Part shown: piece after piece, positions 1-7,642 of the stretch
How positions within the stretch are numbered: position 1 is the first letter of the stretch
Layout: each line of letters begins with the position of its first letter
Source: JAXGQE01 sp040766585
Lineage (GTDB): Bacteria > Bacillota > SLNR01
Assembly: GCA_040766585.1 (NCBI GenBank)
Contig: JAXGQE010000002.1
Coordinates: 202,519-266,518, forward strand
Length of the DNA stretch: 64,000 bases
Reading direction: 5' to 3'
Program-made: the position numbers and the translations under genes
The notes under the pieces: model-generated
Told to the model about the DNA's origin: nothing
Databases searched by the model: none
Seen by the model: the letters and a program-made list of their open reading frames with translations, nothing else

Positions 1-2
1 TA

Positions 3-635
3 TCCCCTGCGGATCTGCAGACCATCATTGGCTGGGCCGAAGAAAACGACTTTTGGGTAATCTGCGATGAAGTGTACCACGATATGGCGCTGGAACCCGG
101 TGTTCTGCCGGAAAAGGCCAGAAACTTCAGCCCTCGGGCCATCAGTATCGGGAGTTTCTCCAAATCATTTGGCCTGTCCGGTCTGCGTCTGGGCTGGTTG
201 GCAGCTCCACAGGAGATTGTGGAAGCATGCTGGTGCTGGAAAGACTATACTTCCATCAGCATCTCTCCCCTGAACGATCATCTGGCATGTTTTGCCCTGG
301 AGCACAAGGATGCCATCATGGCACGCAACACAGCACTGGCCAGACAGAATCGGCAAACACTGCTGAACTGGTTTGAGAAGCACAGCGATCGGATCCGGTC
401 GGTGCCTCCCCAGGCAGGACTGCTTTCTTTTCCCAAGCTGGTGGACCTTCCGGTCAGTACCCGAGAGTTTTGTCTGGAGGTTTTCGAAAAAGAAAAAGTG
501 CTGCTTTTGCCCGGTGAATGCTTCTTGATGCCGGGTCATCTGCGGATTGGATACGGCAACGACGCCAAGATCTTTTCAGATGGGCTGAACATTGTGTCCA
601 ACTACATCGACAAAATCTATCAGCAGGGCAGGTGA
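3..635 (+). CDS. PLP-dependent aminotransferase, class I/II (5' truncated by window edge)
   Basis: The reading frame is open from base 3, so the start lies outside the window; about 210 C-terminal residues are visible. They carry fold-type I landmarks: ICDEVYHD (visible residues 20-27, the Asp that contacts the pyridine nitrogen and the Tyr) and SFSKSFGLSGLRLGW, whose Lys at about 54 should form the PLP Schiff base. GHLRIGYG near the end holds the substrate-carboxylate Arg. The family transfers amino groups between amino acids and 2-oxo acids in the cytoplasm; aspartate-like or LL-DAP-like members share these motifs and I cannot fix the substrate. The stop codon overlaps the next gene start by three bases, so the two are probably cotranscribed. 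Confidence 0.85.
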   Translation, partial: SPADLQTIIGWAEENDFWVICDEVYHDMALEPGVLPEKARNFSPRAISIGSFSKSFGLSGLRLGWLAAPQEIVEACWCWKDYTSISISPLNDHLACFALEHKDAIMARNTALARQNRQTLLNWFEKHSDRIRSVPPQAGLLSFPKLVDLPVSTREFCLEVFEKEKVLLLPGECFLMPGHLRIGYGNDAKIFSDGLNIVSNYIDKIYQQGR

Positions 636-1642
636 ATCATGTGGCCCGTCAATGGGTACAGTCTCTGAAAGCCGGAGAACGAGTCGAGATGATTCTGGGC
701 GTGTACGATATCGGCCTGGCCCGGTACAATCGGACCAACCGAACAGGGGATCAGTACCTGCGCATGGTGTTGGGAGATCGGACAGGCACCATCGAAGCCC
801 GGATCTGGGATACTGAAACCGCCCTGCAGGTGTATCGGGATGTTCGGGCCGAGAGCCTGGTCCTGATCACCGGATCCGTGCAGGAGTACAATGGACTTCA
901 GATTGTGGTCAGTACCTGCCGACCGGTGGAATGGGAACGGGTGAATGTGTCAGATTATCGGCCGGAAGCAGACACCCCCATTGAAACCATGTGGAAGCAG
1001 TGGGATCATCTGACTCAGGAGATTTCGGCTCCACACTGGAAAGAACTACATAGTATTATCTGGGTTGATGAATTTAGAAAGAAGTTTGCCGCTGCACCAG
1101 CCGGGCGCCAGGTTCACCACAATTACGGGGGCGGCCTGTTGGAACATACCTTGGAGGTCATGCAGTACTGCCGGTTGGCTGGCAAGATGCAGGGTAAGGG
1201 AATGAATGGGGATTTGCTGCTGTCCGGTGCCATGCTCCACGATGTGGGAAAAGTGGAAGAGTACCGTCTGGATACACTGACTTTTCAGATCACCGAAAGC
1301 GCCAAACTGCTGGGTGGGCATATTATGCAGGGGCGGGACATGATCCGCCGCTGGATTGGCATGATTCCCAATTTCCCTGAAGACGATGCATTGGCTCTGG
1401 AGCACATGGTGCTTTCGCATCACGGTCTCCCGGAATGGGGCAGCTCGGTGCCGCCCAAGACATTGGAAGCCATCTGTCTGCATCAGGCGGACCTGCTCAG
1501 TGCCCGGCTGAATCAGGCATATCGAGTGGTGTCATCAGCCGCCAACAGTGACGGTATCTGGACTTCCTACGACCGGTACCTGGGCAGAAGCTTACTGATA
1601 CCGGACGAGATCAGCAGCCGCAGGGAAGAAAACCCTGAATGA
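632..1642 (+). CDS. yhaM: 3'-5' exoribonuclease YhaM family (OB-fold + HD domain)
   Basis: About 336 residues, close to Bacillus YhaM (314). An N-terminal OB-fold (about 15-95, with a YLRMVLGDRTGTIEARIW strand pattern) binds nucleic acid; an HD phosphohydrolase domain follows, with HHNYGGGLLEHT from about residue 162 and the metal-binding LHDVGK at about 202-207, then LSHHGLPEWGS. The family degrades RNA and single-stranded DNA in a metal-dependent way in the cytoplasm. The frame is open further upstream, but GTG at 632 overlaps the aminotransferase stop and gives the usual N-terminus; GTG at 641 is an alternative. Translational coupling to the upstream gene is likely. Confidence 0.88.
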   Translation: MNHVARQWVQSLKAGERVEMILGVYDIGLARYNRTNRTGDQYLRMVLGDRTGTIEARIWDTETALQVYRDVRAESLVLITGSVQEYNGLQIVVSTCRPVEWERVNVSDYRPEADTPIETMWKQWDHLTQEISAPHWKELHSIIWVDEFRKKFAAAPAGRQVHHNYGGGLLEHTLEVMQYCRLAGKMQGKGMNGDLLLSGAMLHDVGKVEEYRLDTLTFQITESAKLLGGHIMQGRDMIRRWIGMIPNFPEDDALALEHMVLSHHGLPEWGSSVPPKTLEAICLHQADLLSARLNQAYRVVSSAANSDGIWTSYDRYLGRSLLIPDEISSRREENPE

Positions 1643-1655
1643 AGGAGGAAATGAA

Positions 1656-2372
1656 ATGGAAAGATTATGGATCGGAGACGAATCTCCGCAGGATCTGGCT
1701 GCCCAGAAAAAAGCTGGATCCATCCCTTCTTTGTACGGAGTCATCGCCGGTACTCCGGTGGATACACGAATGGGCGTTGACGAATTGAAAAAGAGAGGGT
1801 GGTCTGCCATCGGTTTATCGGCTTCCCCCACCCCCCATGATCAAGCCCGAATGCAAATTATGGCACCCAAAGAATTGACCGAGCATGTGCTGGGACTGAT
1901 TCAGGAGCTGGAGAATCTGGGCGCAGACGGTATTTGGATTTACTGCAATTCCATGAGTGGATCCGTGGATTTGGCATATTTGCGTGAAAAGGCATCGGTT
2001 CCGGTTATAACCCCTCTGGATGTCTACCAGAAGTTGGCATCTCAGTATCACATTATCGGCGTCATTGCTGCCAATGGACAGAGTCTGGCTGGAATCGAAC
2101 GAGCCCTGCAGGCCGGAAGCCCGGACTGCTGGGAAGTGGGAGCTTCGCTGATGGCGGTGGTCCTGGATATTGAAGCTGCCGAGCCCCCGGAGAAGATCGT
2201 GGAAAAATACAAACTGGCGGGATTGCTGGAGTCCATGAAAGCCATGGGATCGGAAGCCCTGATCCTGGGATGCACCCATTTTCCGTATATTAAGAAGGAA
2301 CTGGCAGCTCTCAAGATTCTTCCCATAATCGACCCGGCTGATCAAATGGCAGATTTGCTGAAAAATTCGTAG
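1656..2372 (+). CDS. Aspartate/glutamate racemase family protein
   Basis: 238 residues, the normal size for the family. The two catalytic Cys motifs are present: YCNSMS (Cys about 97) and LGCTHFPYIKKEL (Cys about 206). Such enzymes racemise Asp or Glu by a two-base, cofactor-independent mechanism. The early VIAGTPVDTRMGVDEL segment and the YCNSMS variant are more like the YgeA-type amino-acid racemases than MurI, so the substrate is not certain. The gene starts 14 bp after yhaM with a clear AAGGAGG site, so it belongs to the same transcription unit. Confidence 0.8.
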   Translation: MERLWIGDESPQDLAAQKKAGSIPSLYGVIAGTPVDTRMGVDELKKRGWSAIGLSASPTPHDQARMQIMAPKELTEHVLGLIQELENLGADGIWIYCNSMSGSVDLAYLREKASVPVITPLDVYQKLASQYHIIGVIAANGQSLAGIERALQAGSPDCWEVGASLMAVVLDIEAAEPPEKIVEKYKLAGLLESMKAMGSEALILGCTHFPYIKKELAALKILPIIDPADQMADLLKNS

Positions 2373-2388
2373 AAAATGTAAAAAATAC

Positions 2389-2418
2389 TTGTTGTAATTA
2401 TTACAAATATGATATAAT
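2389..2418 (+). promoter_or_regulatory. Rubrerythrin promoter with PerR-like box
   Basis: A -35 TTGTTG (2389-2394), 18-bp spacer and perfect -10 TATAAT (2413-2418) precede the rubrerythrin gene. Between them lies TTGTAATTATTACAA (2392-2406), a perfect inverted repeat with a one-base centre. It differs from the PerR consensus TTATAATNATTATAA at only two symmetric positions. PerR is a peroxide-sensing Fur-family repressor that controls rubrerythrins in clostridia, so peroxide induction is a reasonable inference. Confidence 0.7.
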
Positions 2419-2454
2419 ATCAAAATAAATCATATATTGAAGGAGGAAAAATCA

Positions 2455-2982
2455 ATGGAACTGAAAGGATCCAAAACCGAGAAGAATTTGTGGGAAGCTT
2501 TTGCCGGTGAATCACAGGCGCGGAACAAATACACCTATTTTGCCAGTGTCGCCAAAAAAGACGGGTTTGAACAAATTGCCGGTGTATTTCTGGAAACGGC
2601 AGACAATGAGAAAGAGCATGCCAAGATGGCATTTAAGTTCCTGGGCGAATTGAAAGACACAGCCGCCAATCTAAAAGCAGCTGCCGAGGGCGAGAATCAC
2701 GAGTGGACAGAAATGTACAAGGGCTTTGAAAAGACAGCCCGTGAAGAAGGGTTTGATGAAATCGCCGATTTCTTCCACGAAGTGGCTGAAGTGGAAGAAG
2801 AACACGAAAAAAGATATCGCCAGCTTTTGGCTCGCGTGGAAAAAGGCGATGTCTTTAAGCGAGACGAAGAAATCAACTGGCACTGCCGCAACTGCGGGTA
2901 CGTGCATGTGGGCAAAGAACCGCCAGAAAAGTGCCCGGCTTGTTACCATCCGCAGGCGCATTATCAGCCCAAACCAGGATAA
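2455..2982 (+). CDS. rbr: Rubrerythrin
   Basis: 175 residues with two domains: a ferritin-like four-helix domain (1-135) carrying the di-iron ligand motifs AGESQARNKY, ETADNEKEHA and EVAEVEEEHEKRY, and a C-terminal rubredoxin-like domain with CRNC (144/147) and CPAC (161/164) binding one Fe. The enzyme reduces hydrogen peroxide in the cytoplasm of anaerobes. ATG 2455 was chosen because AAGGAGGA lies just upstream; the longer TTG frame at 2437 would run through that site. Monocistronic: own promoter with a PerR-like box and a strong terminator after it. Confidence 0.95.
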   Translation: MELKGSKTEKNLWEAFAGESQARNKYTYFASVAKKDGFEQIAGVFLETADNEKEHAKMAFKFLGELKDTAANLKAAAEGENHEWTEMYKGFEKTAREEGFDEIADFFHEVAEVEEEHEKRYRQLLARVEKGDVFKRDEEINWHCRNCGYVHVGKEPPEKCPACYHPQAHYQPKPG

Positions 2983-3032
2983 TTATTAATTTCCGGATCT
3001 AACTTCCCAATTTTAAATTTAACACAGTACCG

Positions 3033-3065
3033 ACCGCACCCGGGTAACCATGGGTGCGGTTTTTG
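3033..3065 (+). terminator. Rho-independent terminator after rubrerythrin
   Basis: Perfect 9-bp stem ACCGCACCC / GGGTGCGGT (3033-3041 with 3052-3060), 10-base loop, followed by TTTTTG. Confidence 0.85.
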
Positions 3066-3175
3066 TGATTACTTCTATCAGGGGATCGTTCTTCCTGGAA
3101 AAAGGATGAGACCGACGGGAAGGAGAAAACAAGCAAAGGTCGTATCTATCAAGGGAATGGAAAGGAGGATGACCC

Positions 3176-4090
3176 GTGCTGACCCAGAAGCAAAAAGAAG
3201 AATTACAATCCCTGTTGGGCGTGGATCGTATCCACTACAACTATGAGCTAAAAGATTTTACATCCTTCAAAATCGGTGGACCCGCCGATGTTCTGGTCCA
3301 GCCGGAATCAGAGCCGGAGCTTTTGGGCATCCTTGCTTTTTGCCGTGGACATCGCATTCCCTGGTTTGTCCTGGGGAAGGGTACGAATCTGATTATCCGC
3401 GATAAGGGAATTCGGGGAATGGTTATTATCCTTGACGGTGAACTAACCCGTGTACAAGTATGCGGCAATCGGCTAACGGCAGGCGGCGGGGCTCTTTTGG
3501 CTGATGCATCCGCCCAAGCGGCCAGAGCTGGACTGACCGGGATGGAGTTCGCCCAAGGAATCCCCGGCTCCGTGGGGGGAGCCGTCATGATGAATGCCGG
3601 AGCCTACGGCGGAGAGATGAAAGACATTGTGGAAGAAGTCCAGGCAGTTGGCAGCGACGGGAGCTGGATGTCCATTTCCGGAGAGGATATGAATTTTGGG
3701 TATCGAATGTGCCGCCTGCAGGGAATGGATGTGATTGTTACCCGGGTCATCATGAATCTGAGATTGGGGGAACAGGAAGCCATCCGTGCCCGGACCGAAG
3801 AGCTTCAAAGACGACGCTGGGACAAGCAGCCTTTGGATCTGCCCAGTGCCGGGAGTGTGTTTCGCCGTCCGGAAGGATATTACGCAGGAGCGCTCATTGA
3901 AGAAGCCGGACTGAAAGGATTTCAGATCGGGGGCGCCCGTGTGTCGGATAAACATGCCGGGTTCATTGTCAACACCGGACAGGCCACCGCTGCCGATGTC
4001 CTGGCCTTAATTCTTCATATCCAGCATACCGTGCTGGAAAAATCAGGTGTCCATCTGGAAACCGAGGTGAGAGTTGTTGGTGAAGAGTGA
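3176..4090 (+). CDS. murB: UDP-N-acetylenolpyruvoylglucosamine reductase
   Basis: 304 residues, type II MurB length. The FAD-binding PCMH region includes SFKIGGPADVLVQP and LGKGTNLIIRD; the catalytic Ser sits in PSAGSVFRRP (about 226) and the terminal HLETEVRVVGE supplies the Glu. The enzyme reduces UDP-GlcNAc-enolpyruvate to UDP-MurNAc with NADPH in cytoplasmic peptidoglycan precursor synthesis. GTG 3176 is preceded at seven bases by AAAGGAGG. The 3' end overlaps trmL, so the two form a small operon. Confidence 0.95.
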   Translation: MLTQKQKEELQSLLGVDRIHYNYELKDFTSFKIGGPADVLVQPESEPELLGILAFCRGHRIPWFVLGKGTNLIIRDKGIRGMVIILDGELTRVQVCGNRLTAGGGALLADASAQAARAGLTGMEFAQGIPGSVGGAVMMNAGAYGGEMKDIVEEVQAVGSDGSWMSISGEDMNFGYRMCRLQGMDVIVTRVIMNLRLGEQEAIRARTEELQRRRWDKQPLDLPSAGSVFRRPEGYYAGALIEEAGLKGFQIGGARVSDKHAGFIVNTGQATAADVLALILHIQHTVLEKSGVHLETEVRVVGEE

Positions 4091-4571
4091 TGATGCTAAT
4101 CCCGTCCTGCACGTCGTTTTGGTGGAACCGGAAATTCCTCAAAATACCGGCAACATTATCCGCACATGCGCTGCTACCGGAGCTCAGCTGCATTTGGTGC
4201 GTCCTTTGGGATTTTCTCTGGAAGACCGCTATATGAAGCGGGCTGGGCTGGACTATTGGTCATTGGCGGAGATGAAAGTATGGGATTCCTGGGATCAACT
4301 GAATGATGCCTATCCAGATTCCCGATATTTTTTTGCCACTACCAAAGGGGTTCACAACTATACCCAGGCGAACTACCGGCAGGGAGACTTTCTGGTTTTC
4401 GGTAAGGAAACTCAAGGCCTGCCTCGACCGCTCCTCGAACAGAACAAGGAGTGGTGCATACGGATTCCCATGAGTGAAGATGTTCGAGCACGTTCTTTGA
4501 ACCTGTCCAACGCTGTAGCCATTGTGGTCTATGAAGCACTGAGACAGATGGATTTTCCAGATTTGATCTGA
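4080..4571 (+). CDS. trmL: tRNA (cytidine(34)-2'-O)-methyltransferase, SPOUT family
   Basis: About 163 residues, the normal size of TrmL/YibK. Hallmarks are EIPQNTGNIIRTC at the N-terminus, LVFGKETQGLP in the SAM-binding knot, and RSLNLSNAVAIVVYEALRQ at the C-terminus. It methylates the 2'-OH of the wobble base of tRNA-Leu isoacceptors. The start is inside murB; GTG 4080 follows GAGGTGA (4064-4070) with suitable spacing, but TTG 4074 or 4077 cannot be excluded. Coexpressed with murB by overlap. Confidence 0.92.
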   Translation: MKSDDANPVLHVVLVEPEIPQNTGNIIRTCAATGAQLHLVRPLGFSLEDRYMKRAGLDYWSLAEMKVWDSWDQLNDAYPDSRYFFATTKGVHNYTQANYRQGDFLVFGKETQGLPRPLLEQNKEWCIRIPMSEDVRARSLNLSNAVAIVVYEALRQMDFPDLI

Positions 4572-4597
4572 GACGATGCAAACTACAAGTAGTCAAT

Positions 4598-4622
4598 GAT
4601 CCCTTTGCGGGGTCTTTTTTTT
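4598..4622 (+). terminator. Rho-independent terminator of murB-trmL
   Basis: Stem GATCCC / GGGGTC (one G-T pair) around TTTGC, followed by eight T residues. Confidence 0.75.
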
Positions 4623-4728
4623 AAAATGAAGAATCGGACTTGCATGCAATGGGAGGCTATGACCGGGAAATGGATTCAGGGATATAAGTTAGACTGGTAG
4701 TATCGGCAAAAAAAAGTAAAAAAATATC

Positions 4729-4788
4729 TTGACAATATAACATGTGTTATATATAATAACATCAGTTATATAATATAACATACGTTAT
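4729..4788 (+). promoter_or_regulatory. Promoter with three evenly spaced operators for the TetR/ABC operon
   Basis: A consensus promoter, TTGACA (4729-4734), 17 bp, TATAAT (4752-4757), precedes the TetR gene. Three palindromes of the form ATAAC-N4-GTTAT start at 4737, 4756 and 4775: ATAACATGTGTTAT, ATAACATCAGTTAT, ATAACATACGTTAT. The spacing is exactly 19 bp twice. The first fills the spacer and touches -10, the second overlaps -10 and the likely start of transcription, the third lies in the leader. Autorepression by the downstream TetR protein is the obvious inference. Confidence 0.75.
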
Positions 4789-4809
4789 ACCGTTCAAGGA
4801 GGTGTGCGG

Positions 4810-5421
4810 ATGCGACAGCCCAGTGTGTATTCCATGGATCAGATCCTGGCTGCTTCATTAACCATTATTCAAAAAGCGGGGCGGGAGAAAGTTACCGCGC
4901 GGGCTATTGCCAAAGAACTAGGCTCATCCACCATGCCGATATACAGTCGGGTAAAATCAGTGGACGAACTGGATCCTATGCTGAAACAGAAAGCCAGGAA
5001 AATTTTGATATCTTACCAACAGAGGGCTTATACAGAGGATCCGCTGCTGAATATGGCCATCGGCTACATTGTATTTGCCCGGGATGAGAAGAATGTATTC
5101 AAATATCTTTTTCTCGAAAAAACTGAAGTCATGCAGGAGGGAAGAATGCAGGAAAATATGAGGGATTCATTTTTAGAAGATTTTGGAGCAGAGAATCAGG
5201 AAACCGGGCCCCTGGCTGCCATGACTGTAAAACAGCAGGAACTCTTAATGAAACACACATGGATCTTCACTCACGGATTGGCCATGCTGGCTTATGCAGG
5301 CAATCTGGATCGGGAATCCGACGAAGGGATCGTCCAGTTCCTGCAAAATGCCGGAGCCGCATTCTATCTTTGGGTCACAACCATGAACAATCATACGGAT
5401 AAAGATTCCGATGATGATTAA
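4810..5421 (+). CDS. TetR/AcrR family transcriptional regulator
   Basis: 203 residues. The N-terminal 50 residues are a TetR helix-turn-helix (ILAASLTIIQKAGREKVTAR, then AIAKELGSSTMPIYSRVKS); the rest is the helical ligand-binding and dimerisation domain with no family I recognise. ATG 4810 is chosen over GTG 4804 because AAGGAGGT ends six bases before it. Its promoter holds three identical-type palindromes, and an ABC exporter follows 44 bp downstream, so it most likely represses its own operon until the exporter substrate is bound. Confidence 0.85.
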   Translation: MRQPSVYSMDQILAASLTIIQKAGREKVTARAIAKELGSSTMPIYSRVKSVDELDPMLKQKARKILISYQQRAYTEDPLLNMAIGYIVFARDEKNVFKYLFLEKTEVMQEGRMQENMRDSFLEDFGAENQETGPLAAMTVKQQELLMKHTWIFTHGLAMLAYAGNLDRESDEGIVQFLQNAGAAFYLWVTTMNNHTDKDSDDD

Positions 5422-5465
5422 TCAATTGCAAAAGCATTTAGAATTTAGCATGGAGGATGATGGCA

Positions 5466-6394
5466 ATGATGCTAGAGTTAGTGAATGTCAGCAAAAGTTT
5501 CGGGAAGGATAAGGCGGTTGACGGACTCAGTTTTACGGTGAATGAAGGAGAAATCTATGGACTGCTGAAGTGGGGCTGGAAAATCCACACGATGTCCATG
5601 ATCTGCGGGCTTCTCAAACCCAGAGCTGGATCATACGGATTGCCGGTCACGAAGCCACCATAATCGGACAGAGGATCAATCAGATTCTGGGAGTAGTCCC
5701 TCAGGAAACAGCCCTTTATACCAATCTATCGGCAGAAGAAAACTTGCGTTTCTGGGGAACTGTCAACGGGATCCCGGCTGCACAAATATCCGCTGCAGTC
5801 GATCGGGTTCTGGCTCTGGTGGGGCTAACGGATCGGCGCAAAGGGAAAGTATCCAAGTACTCCGGTGGGATGAAACGGCGTCTGAATATTGCCGCTGGGC
5901 TGATCCATCATCCCAAACTACTGATTATGGATGAACCCACAGTGGGAATTGATCCTCAGTCCAGAAATCATATTCTGGAAACAGTCCGCAGTCTGAAGGA
6001 TGAGGGAATGACCGTGCTGTATACCAGCCATTATGTGGAAGAAGTAGAGTATCTGTGCGATCGGGTCGGAATCATGGATGAAGGGCGTTTGATTGCAGCA
6101 GGTACCGTGTCGGAACTCTTGGGAAGCGGACCCCAGAATCAGCAGTTAATGATCACGCTGGAGAATCTCTCAGAGGGTGTGATCCGTCAGCTTACGGATT
6201 TGGATGGAGTCAAGAATATCCATACCGAAGGTCGTCAGGTACACCTTCTGACCGACAGTGCTGAAAAAATGCTGCCGCATGCATTCAATGTCATGATCCG
6301 TATGGGCAGTTCAGTTTCTGAGATCAAAATTAAAAAACCCAATCTGGAGAGCCTCTTTCTCAGCTTAACGGGAAAAGCTCTGCGGGATTCGTAG
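5466..6394 (+). pseudogene. ABC exporter ATP-binding protein, frame-disrupted at Walker A
   Basis: The first ~35 codons (LELVNVSKSFGKDKAVDGL...) are in one frame and residues from IRIAGHEATIIGQ onward in another. Between about 5567 and 5640 at least three losses are needed: about five bases where GLLGPxGAGKS should be, one base in the codons after GKS, and one in the GSIRIAG region. The rest is a normal ABC-2 type ATPase: Q-loop GVVPQETALY, signature YSGGMKRRLNIAAGL, Walker B LLIMDEPTVGIDPQ, and H-loop YTSHYVEE. As written no functional ATPase can be made, since Walker A is lost. Either recent inactivation or base-call error. GGAGG precedes ATG 5466. Confidence 0.75.
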
Positions 6395-6406
6395 GAGGGA
6401 ATAATT

Positions 6407-7132
6407 ATGCGAAAAATCAGCGCCATTGTCTGGGTGGGTATCCGCCAAATGCTGGCTGACCCCATATATATCATGTTCTTAATTGCTTTGCCGGTCATGA
6501 TGACCTGGCTCATGAGTTTTCTGCCTCAGGAAAGCGGAATTTATGAAATGGCTACTTTGGGAGTGTTGGTCATGTTTGTCGGTTTGAACATCCTGACTTC
6601 GGCCGGTGGGTTCATGCTGGAAGAAAAGCAGGCCGGCACGTGGCAGCGGATGCTGTCCGGGACTGTTACTCACAGTCAGATTCTCACGGCATATTTTGTC
6701 CGTTTGGTGGTTACGGCTTTTATACAGTCGCTATTGCTGCTTTTATCCGGAAAGTACTTGTTTGGAGCTCCCTGGAATCAGGGATTCCTGACCATTTCTG
6801 TGATCTTGCTGGTATATATTTTCACCATGACCGGGCTGGCGCTTTTCCTCAGTGGTTTTTTAAAGAGCAGCGGACAGGTGCAGGCTGTTTCCATGGCGGT
6901 GGTCATGATTGGAACCATGCTGGGCGGCGTATTCATCCCCATTGAAAACCCATCGCCACTCATCCGACTGGTCAGTCAGATTTCTCCCCAAAGCTGGGCG
7001 GTTCATGCCTTGAAAGATGTTTTTGTACAGGGTATCGGGCTTTCGGCTCTTACTGGATCGCTGCTGACCATGGCAGGAGCCGGTCTGCTGCTGCTGGCGG
7101 CTGGAGTAATCAAGCTGCAGATGGATGGATAA
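6407..7132 (+). CDS. ABC-2 type transporter permease
   Basis: 241 residues with about six hydrophobic segments (near 20-38, 50-68, 100-120, 130-155, 165-185, 215-238 by eye) and the ABC-2 family ending GVFIPIENPSPLIRLVSQISPQ before the last helix. It would pair with the ATPase just upstream to export a drug, lipid or peptide. AGGAGGG sits before ATG 6407, 12 bp after the ATPase stop. The upstream ATPase frame is broken, so whether this half-transporter works is open. An imperfect hairpin and then a terminator follow. Confidence 0.82.
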   Translation: MRKISAIVWVGIRQMLADPIYIMFLIALPVMMTWLMSFLPQESGIYEMATLGVLVMFVGLNILTSAGGFMLEEKQAGTWQRMLSGTVTHSQILTAYFVRLVVTAFIQSLLLLLSGKYLFGAPWNQGFLTISVILLVYIFTMTGLALFLSGFLKSSGQVQAVSMAVVMIGTMLGGVFIPIENPSPLIRLVSQISPQSWAVHALKDVFVQGIGLSALTGSLLTMAGAGLLLLAAGVIKLQMDG

Positions 7133-7197
7133 AGAAAGAATCAGAAGCAAATTAGCTCTGATTCCCGCAGATGTAAAGCCAATATGGATTTATTCAG

Positions 7198-7222
7198 AAA
7201 GAGCTGGGAACAGCTCTTTTTT
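7198..7222. terminator. Bidirectional terminator between ABC permease and DUF6132-like gene
   Basis: Perfect 9-bp stem AAAGAGCTG / CAGCTCTTT with GGAA loop, followed by a T-run on the plus strand. On the minus strand it lies directly after the TAA of the small gene and reads into TTTCTGAAT, so it may serve both sides. Confidence 0.75.
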
Positions 7223-7382
7223 ATCTTCCGCCGGAAGACAGCAAATACCCCAGATACCCAAATGTGACAGCGGCAAATATGGGGTTGCAGATCAAGCTTC
7301 ATGATCCGGTCAATTTGGCGGCATAGCGACTGATGATCAGACCAATCAAACCGCCGATGGTCGTACCAATCAGAGGACTCAT
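7221..7382 (-). CDS. Small DUF6132-like membrane protein with in-frame TGA (selenoprotein or pseudogene)
   Basis: On the minus strand TAAGGAGG precedes ATG (7382). The frame reads MSPLIGTTIGGLIGLIISRY AAKLTGS, then TGA at 7301-7299, then SLICNPIFAAVTFGYLGYLL SSGGR and TAA. Read through, it is 53 codons with two hydrophobic segments, the size and layout of small DUF6132 (rhodanese-associated) membrane proteins as I remember them. In that family the segment between the helices is typically GTCPITSNP; here it is GS(TGA)SLICNP, so the TGA falls on the conserved Cys. TGA may encode selenocysteine, or it may be a Cys-codon nonsense mutation. I see no convincing SECIS hairpin downstream. Confidence 0.5.
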
Positions 7383-7557
7383 GGATTAACCTCCTTACAT
7401 TTCAAGAATGTATTCTTTCCATTATTATATCTGAACAAAACAGCTTTTGCAACGATGGATTGTACTAAAAAAAATGTATGGGCATGATATTGGTCCCTTA
7501 TTCGCAGTAATGGTAAAATACAGGGGAAAAGACTCTAAAAATATCCTCTGAAACGAA

Positions 7558-7610
7558 TAGACATACTATATATTGTGGAATATAATATAAGAGCAAGCAA
7601 AATGTAGTAT
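7558..7610 (+). promoter_or_regulatory. nrdJ promoter with NrdR box pair
   Basis: A promoter TAGACA (7558-7563), 17 bp, TATAAT (7581-7586) holds in its spacer ATACTATATATTGTGG (7563-7578), a close match to the NrdR consensus acaCwATATaTwGtgt. A weaker second copy, AAGCAAAATGTAGTAT (7595-7610), keeps the key C4 and G13 and lies exactly 32 bp (three helical turns) downstream, the usual NrdR-box spacing. NrdR is the nucleotide-sensing repressor of ribonucleotide reductase genes. Confidence 0.75.
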
Positions 7611-7642
7611 GCTCGGCAATTCATTGCGAAGAGGTGTAGACG

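Noticed and set aside
7280..7320. GATCA...TGATC stem enclosing the TGA as a SECIS element
   Set aside because: A bacterial SECIS lies downstream of the TGA with a G in the apical loop; this stem has the TGA in its own loop and does not fit.
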